Source of the DNA: Peptoclostridium sp965368085
Lineage (GTDB): Bacteria > Bacillota > Clostridia > Peptostreptococcales > Peptostreptococcaceae
Length of the DNA stretch: 64,000 nt
Direction: 5' to 3'
Assembly: GCA_965368085.1 (NCBI GenBank)
Contig: CBDULP010000007.1
Location: 1 to 64,000 of the forward strand
Shown here: piece by piece, positions 62,641 through 64,000 of the stretch
Layout of the letters: the number at the start of each line of letters is the position of its first letter
How positions within the stretch are numbered: position 1 is the first letter of the stretch
Notes under the pieces: generated by a model
Told to the model about the DNA's origin: nothing
Database searches by the model: none
Seen by the model: only the letters and a program-made list of their open reading frames with translations
Program-made: the position numbers and the translations under genes

Positions 62641-64000
62641 TTATGAAACCATGAAATGCCTTGTCATTACAACCTTTCCCTGGCCTATAACTCTGAACTC
62701 ATACCTTCCTTTGCTCCAGCCGCCTTCAGCCGGTTCAAACTTAAGGTTAATGCTTCCCGAGGCTTCAACATCTATAGGCAGGTTCACAACAGCCTTCTTA
62801 GTTTCAATACTTACAAGCTGACCTACGAATCTTATTGCAGGATTTTTAGTTTCTGCGTCATCTCCATCATTTGAACCTTTATCCTGGCCATTGACTTTCA
62901 TATCAAAATTAAGCTTTATGCTTATAGTCTCGTCCTGAGAATGCTCGTCCACTATCATAAATGGCACTACTGCGCCAGAACCTTCAGCTGGCTCGAACAT
63001 CAACTGATAGAAACCATTTTTCCATCCGTTTTCAGGCTTTTGGATATTTATCCCCGCCTTGAAATCTTTTACAGGAACCTCGAATTTTTTTGCATCCTTC
63101 ACTTTGTTCGAGTACATAAGTGCCGCAGGTATGCTTTTCTCTTCATATCCCGGCAGATTGAAATTAAACGCTATAGCTGGACGTTTATTGGAGAAGAATC
63201 TCACTTCTTGTGAAGCTCTTCTTTTTTCTTCCTGATCCCTCTTAAGAGCCTCAAGATCAACAGGATCTACAACCATGAAGTTTATGCGAGAAGCTTCCTG
63301 TCCGGCAACAAAGACTTTGACTTGGTGCCATCCCTTAAGCCAGTTCTTTTCCTTCATCTTTTGAAGTTGTACAGGGAATGCTCCGCTTACCGTAAGTTTT
63401 TTGCTATAGTTTTCTATTCTCTCTTCAAATCCGTTGTCCATGTAGTAAAGCGCATATTCGACAGATATTTCTTCAGTAGCGTTTATGTCCACATTGAAGT
63501 TTATGACTGGAAGATTCGCCGGAACCTGATATACATGTTTTCTATTGAACTTGTACTTGTCTTCAAGCTCACCTACTCTTTCCTGTCTTTCCTCTTCCCT
63601 AAGTCTGCTATTTTTCTTAAGCTGTTTCATCTTGTTTTTAAGATCCTTTTCGACCATGTCCCTTGTTGCAAGCGAGAATATCATCCTTATCGTATCTTTC
63701 TTTATTTTTTCCATCATGGACTCAAACATTCCAAAAGCTTCTTTGTTGAATACCCTTACAGGGTCCTGCTGCCCTATGACCTGCATGAATACACCTTGCC
63801 TCATCTGCTCCACAAGATCCAAATGGTCTATCCAGCCCTTGTCTATGCTCCTCATAAGAGTAAGCCTTTCGACATACTTCAGCTCTTTTTCTTCAAGAGC
63901 CTCTTCCTTTTCAGCATATATCTCAAGCCCCTTTTGGACTATTGACTCTGCAAAAGAATTTTTTTCAAGGTTTTCAATTTCTTCCTGCGCAAGGTTTGAA
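62641..64000 (-). CDS. secA2: SecA-type preprotein translocase ATPase with triple beta-repeat C-terminal extension (partial)
   Basis: The visible 452 residues are the C-terminal part; the frame is open to the window edge. IDKGWIDHLDLVEQMRQGV and the following GQQDPVRVFNKEAFGMFESM match the helical scaffold/wing end of SecA. A charged helix of about 60 residues follows. The last ~310 residues are not normal SecA: three beta-rich units each end in a W.kG....v....g......F.VVD-like motif (NWLKGWHQVKVFVAGQ, GWKNGFYQLMFEPAEG, GWSKGRYEFRVIGQG). The zinc-binding SEC-C motif is missing. With S-layer-type genes in the region, an accessory SecA2 is likely, but the motor domain is out of view. Confidence 0.8.
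   Translation of the reverse strand, partial: SNLAQEEIENLEKNSFAESIVQKGLEIYAEKEEALEEKELKYVERLTLMRSIDKGWIDHLDLVEQMRQGVFMQVIGQQDPVRVFNKEAFGMFESMMEKIKKDTIRMIFSLATRDMVEKDLKNKMKQLKKNSRLREEERQERVGELEDKYKFNRKHVYQVPANLPVINFNVDINATEEISVEYALYYMDNGFEERIENYSKKLTVSGAFPVQLQKMKEKNWLKGWHQVKVFVAGQEASRINFMVVDPVDLEALKRDQEEKRRASQEVRFFSNKRPAIAFNFNLPGYEEKSIPAALMYSNKVKDAKKFEVPVKDFKAGINIQKPENGWKNGFYQLMFEPAEGSGAVVPFMIVDEHSQDETISIKLNFDMKVNGQDKGSNDGDDAETKNPAIRFVGQLVSIETKKAVVNLPIDVEASGSINLKFEPAEGGWSKGRYEFRVIGQGKVVMTRHFMVS

Overview
The window looks like a chromosome segment of an anaerobic, low-to-moderate GC Gram-positive bacterium of the class Clostridia. The pointers are strong GGAGG-type ribosome binding sites, frequent TTG and GTG starts, an NAD-linked [FeFe] hydrogenase, SLH/S-layer type surface proteins, a BY-kinase capsule system and a tandem glycine riboswitch. 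An amino-acid-fermenting relative of Peptoclostridium or Eubacterium acidaminophilum would fit, but that is inference from gene content only.

Positions 1-46235 are almost entirely minus strand. The left part (about 0.8-21.3 kb) is a cell-surface polymer locus. It holds a BY-kinase, two Wzz-like chain-length proteins, a Wzx flippase, a Wzy-like polymerase, six glycosyltransferases, two NodB-like deacetylases, a CDP-polyol phosphotransferase, an IspD/TarI-type cytidylyltransferase, an SDR enzyme, an ATP-grasp ligase, GalE, a VanZ-like protein and a PHP-type tyrosine phosphatase. The polymer probably contains polyol phosphate, like a teichoic acid or phosphorylated capsule.

The middle part (21.5-46.3 kb) is a bank of secreted proteins. 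It contains an SLH protein, a protein of beta repeats, a 2102-residue IPT/TIG protein, a 1438-residue Ig-like protein, a transglutaminase-like protein, a 1016-residue likely major surface protein, and three smaller Ig-like proteins. An MNT/HEPN toxin-antitoxin pair sits inside the bank. The right edge carries the C-terminal part of a SecA with an unusual triple beta-repeat extension. SecA2 next to S-layer and anionic-polymer genes is a known clostridial arrangement, so export and anchoring of these proteins may be linked, although 15 kb of other genes lie between.

The right part holds a small plus-strand regulatory island (winged-helix protein, sigma factor, DUF1659, DUF2922, YvrJ-like), a two-gene glycolipid/flippase unit, a hydABC-type hydrogenase operon, a chemoreceptor, and an AGCS sodium/amino acid symporter behind a tandem glycine riboswitch. 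After these come a secreted Ig/FN3 protein, an unknown 224-residue protein and the partial secA. I saw no tRNA, rRNA, CRISPR array, IS element or phage.
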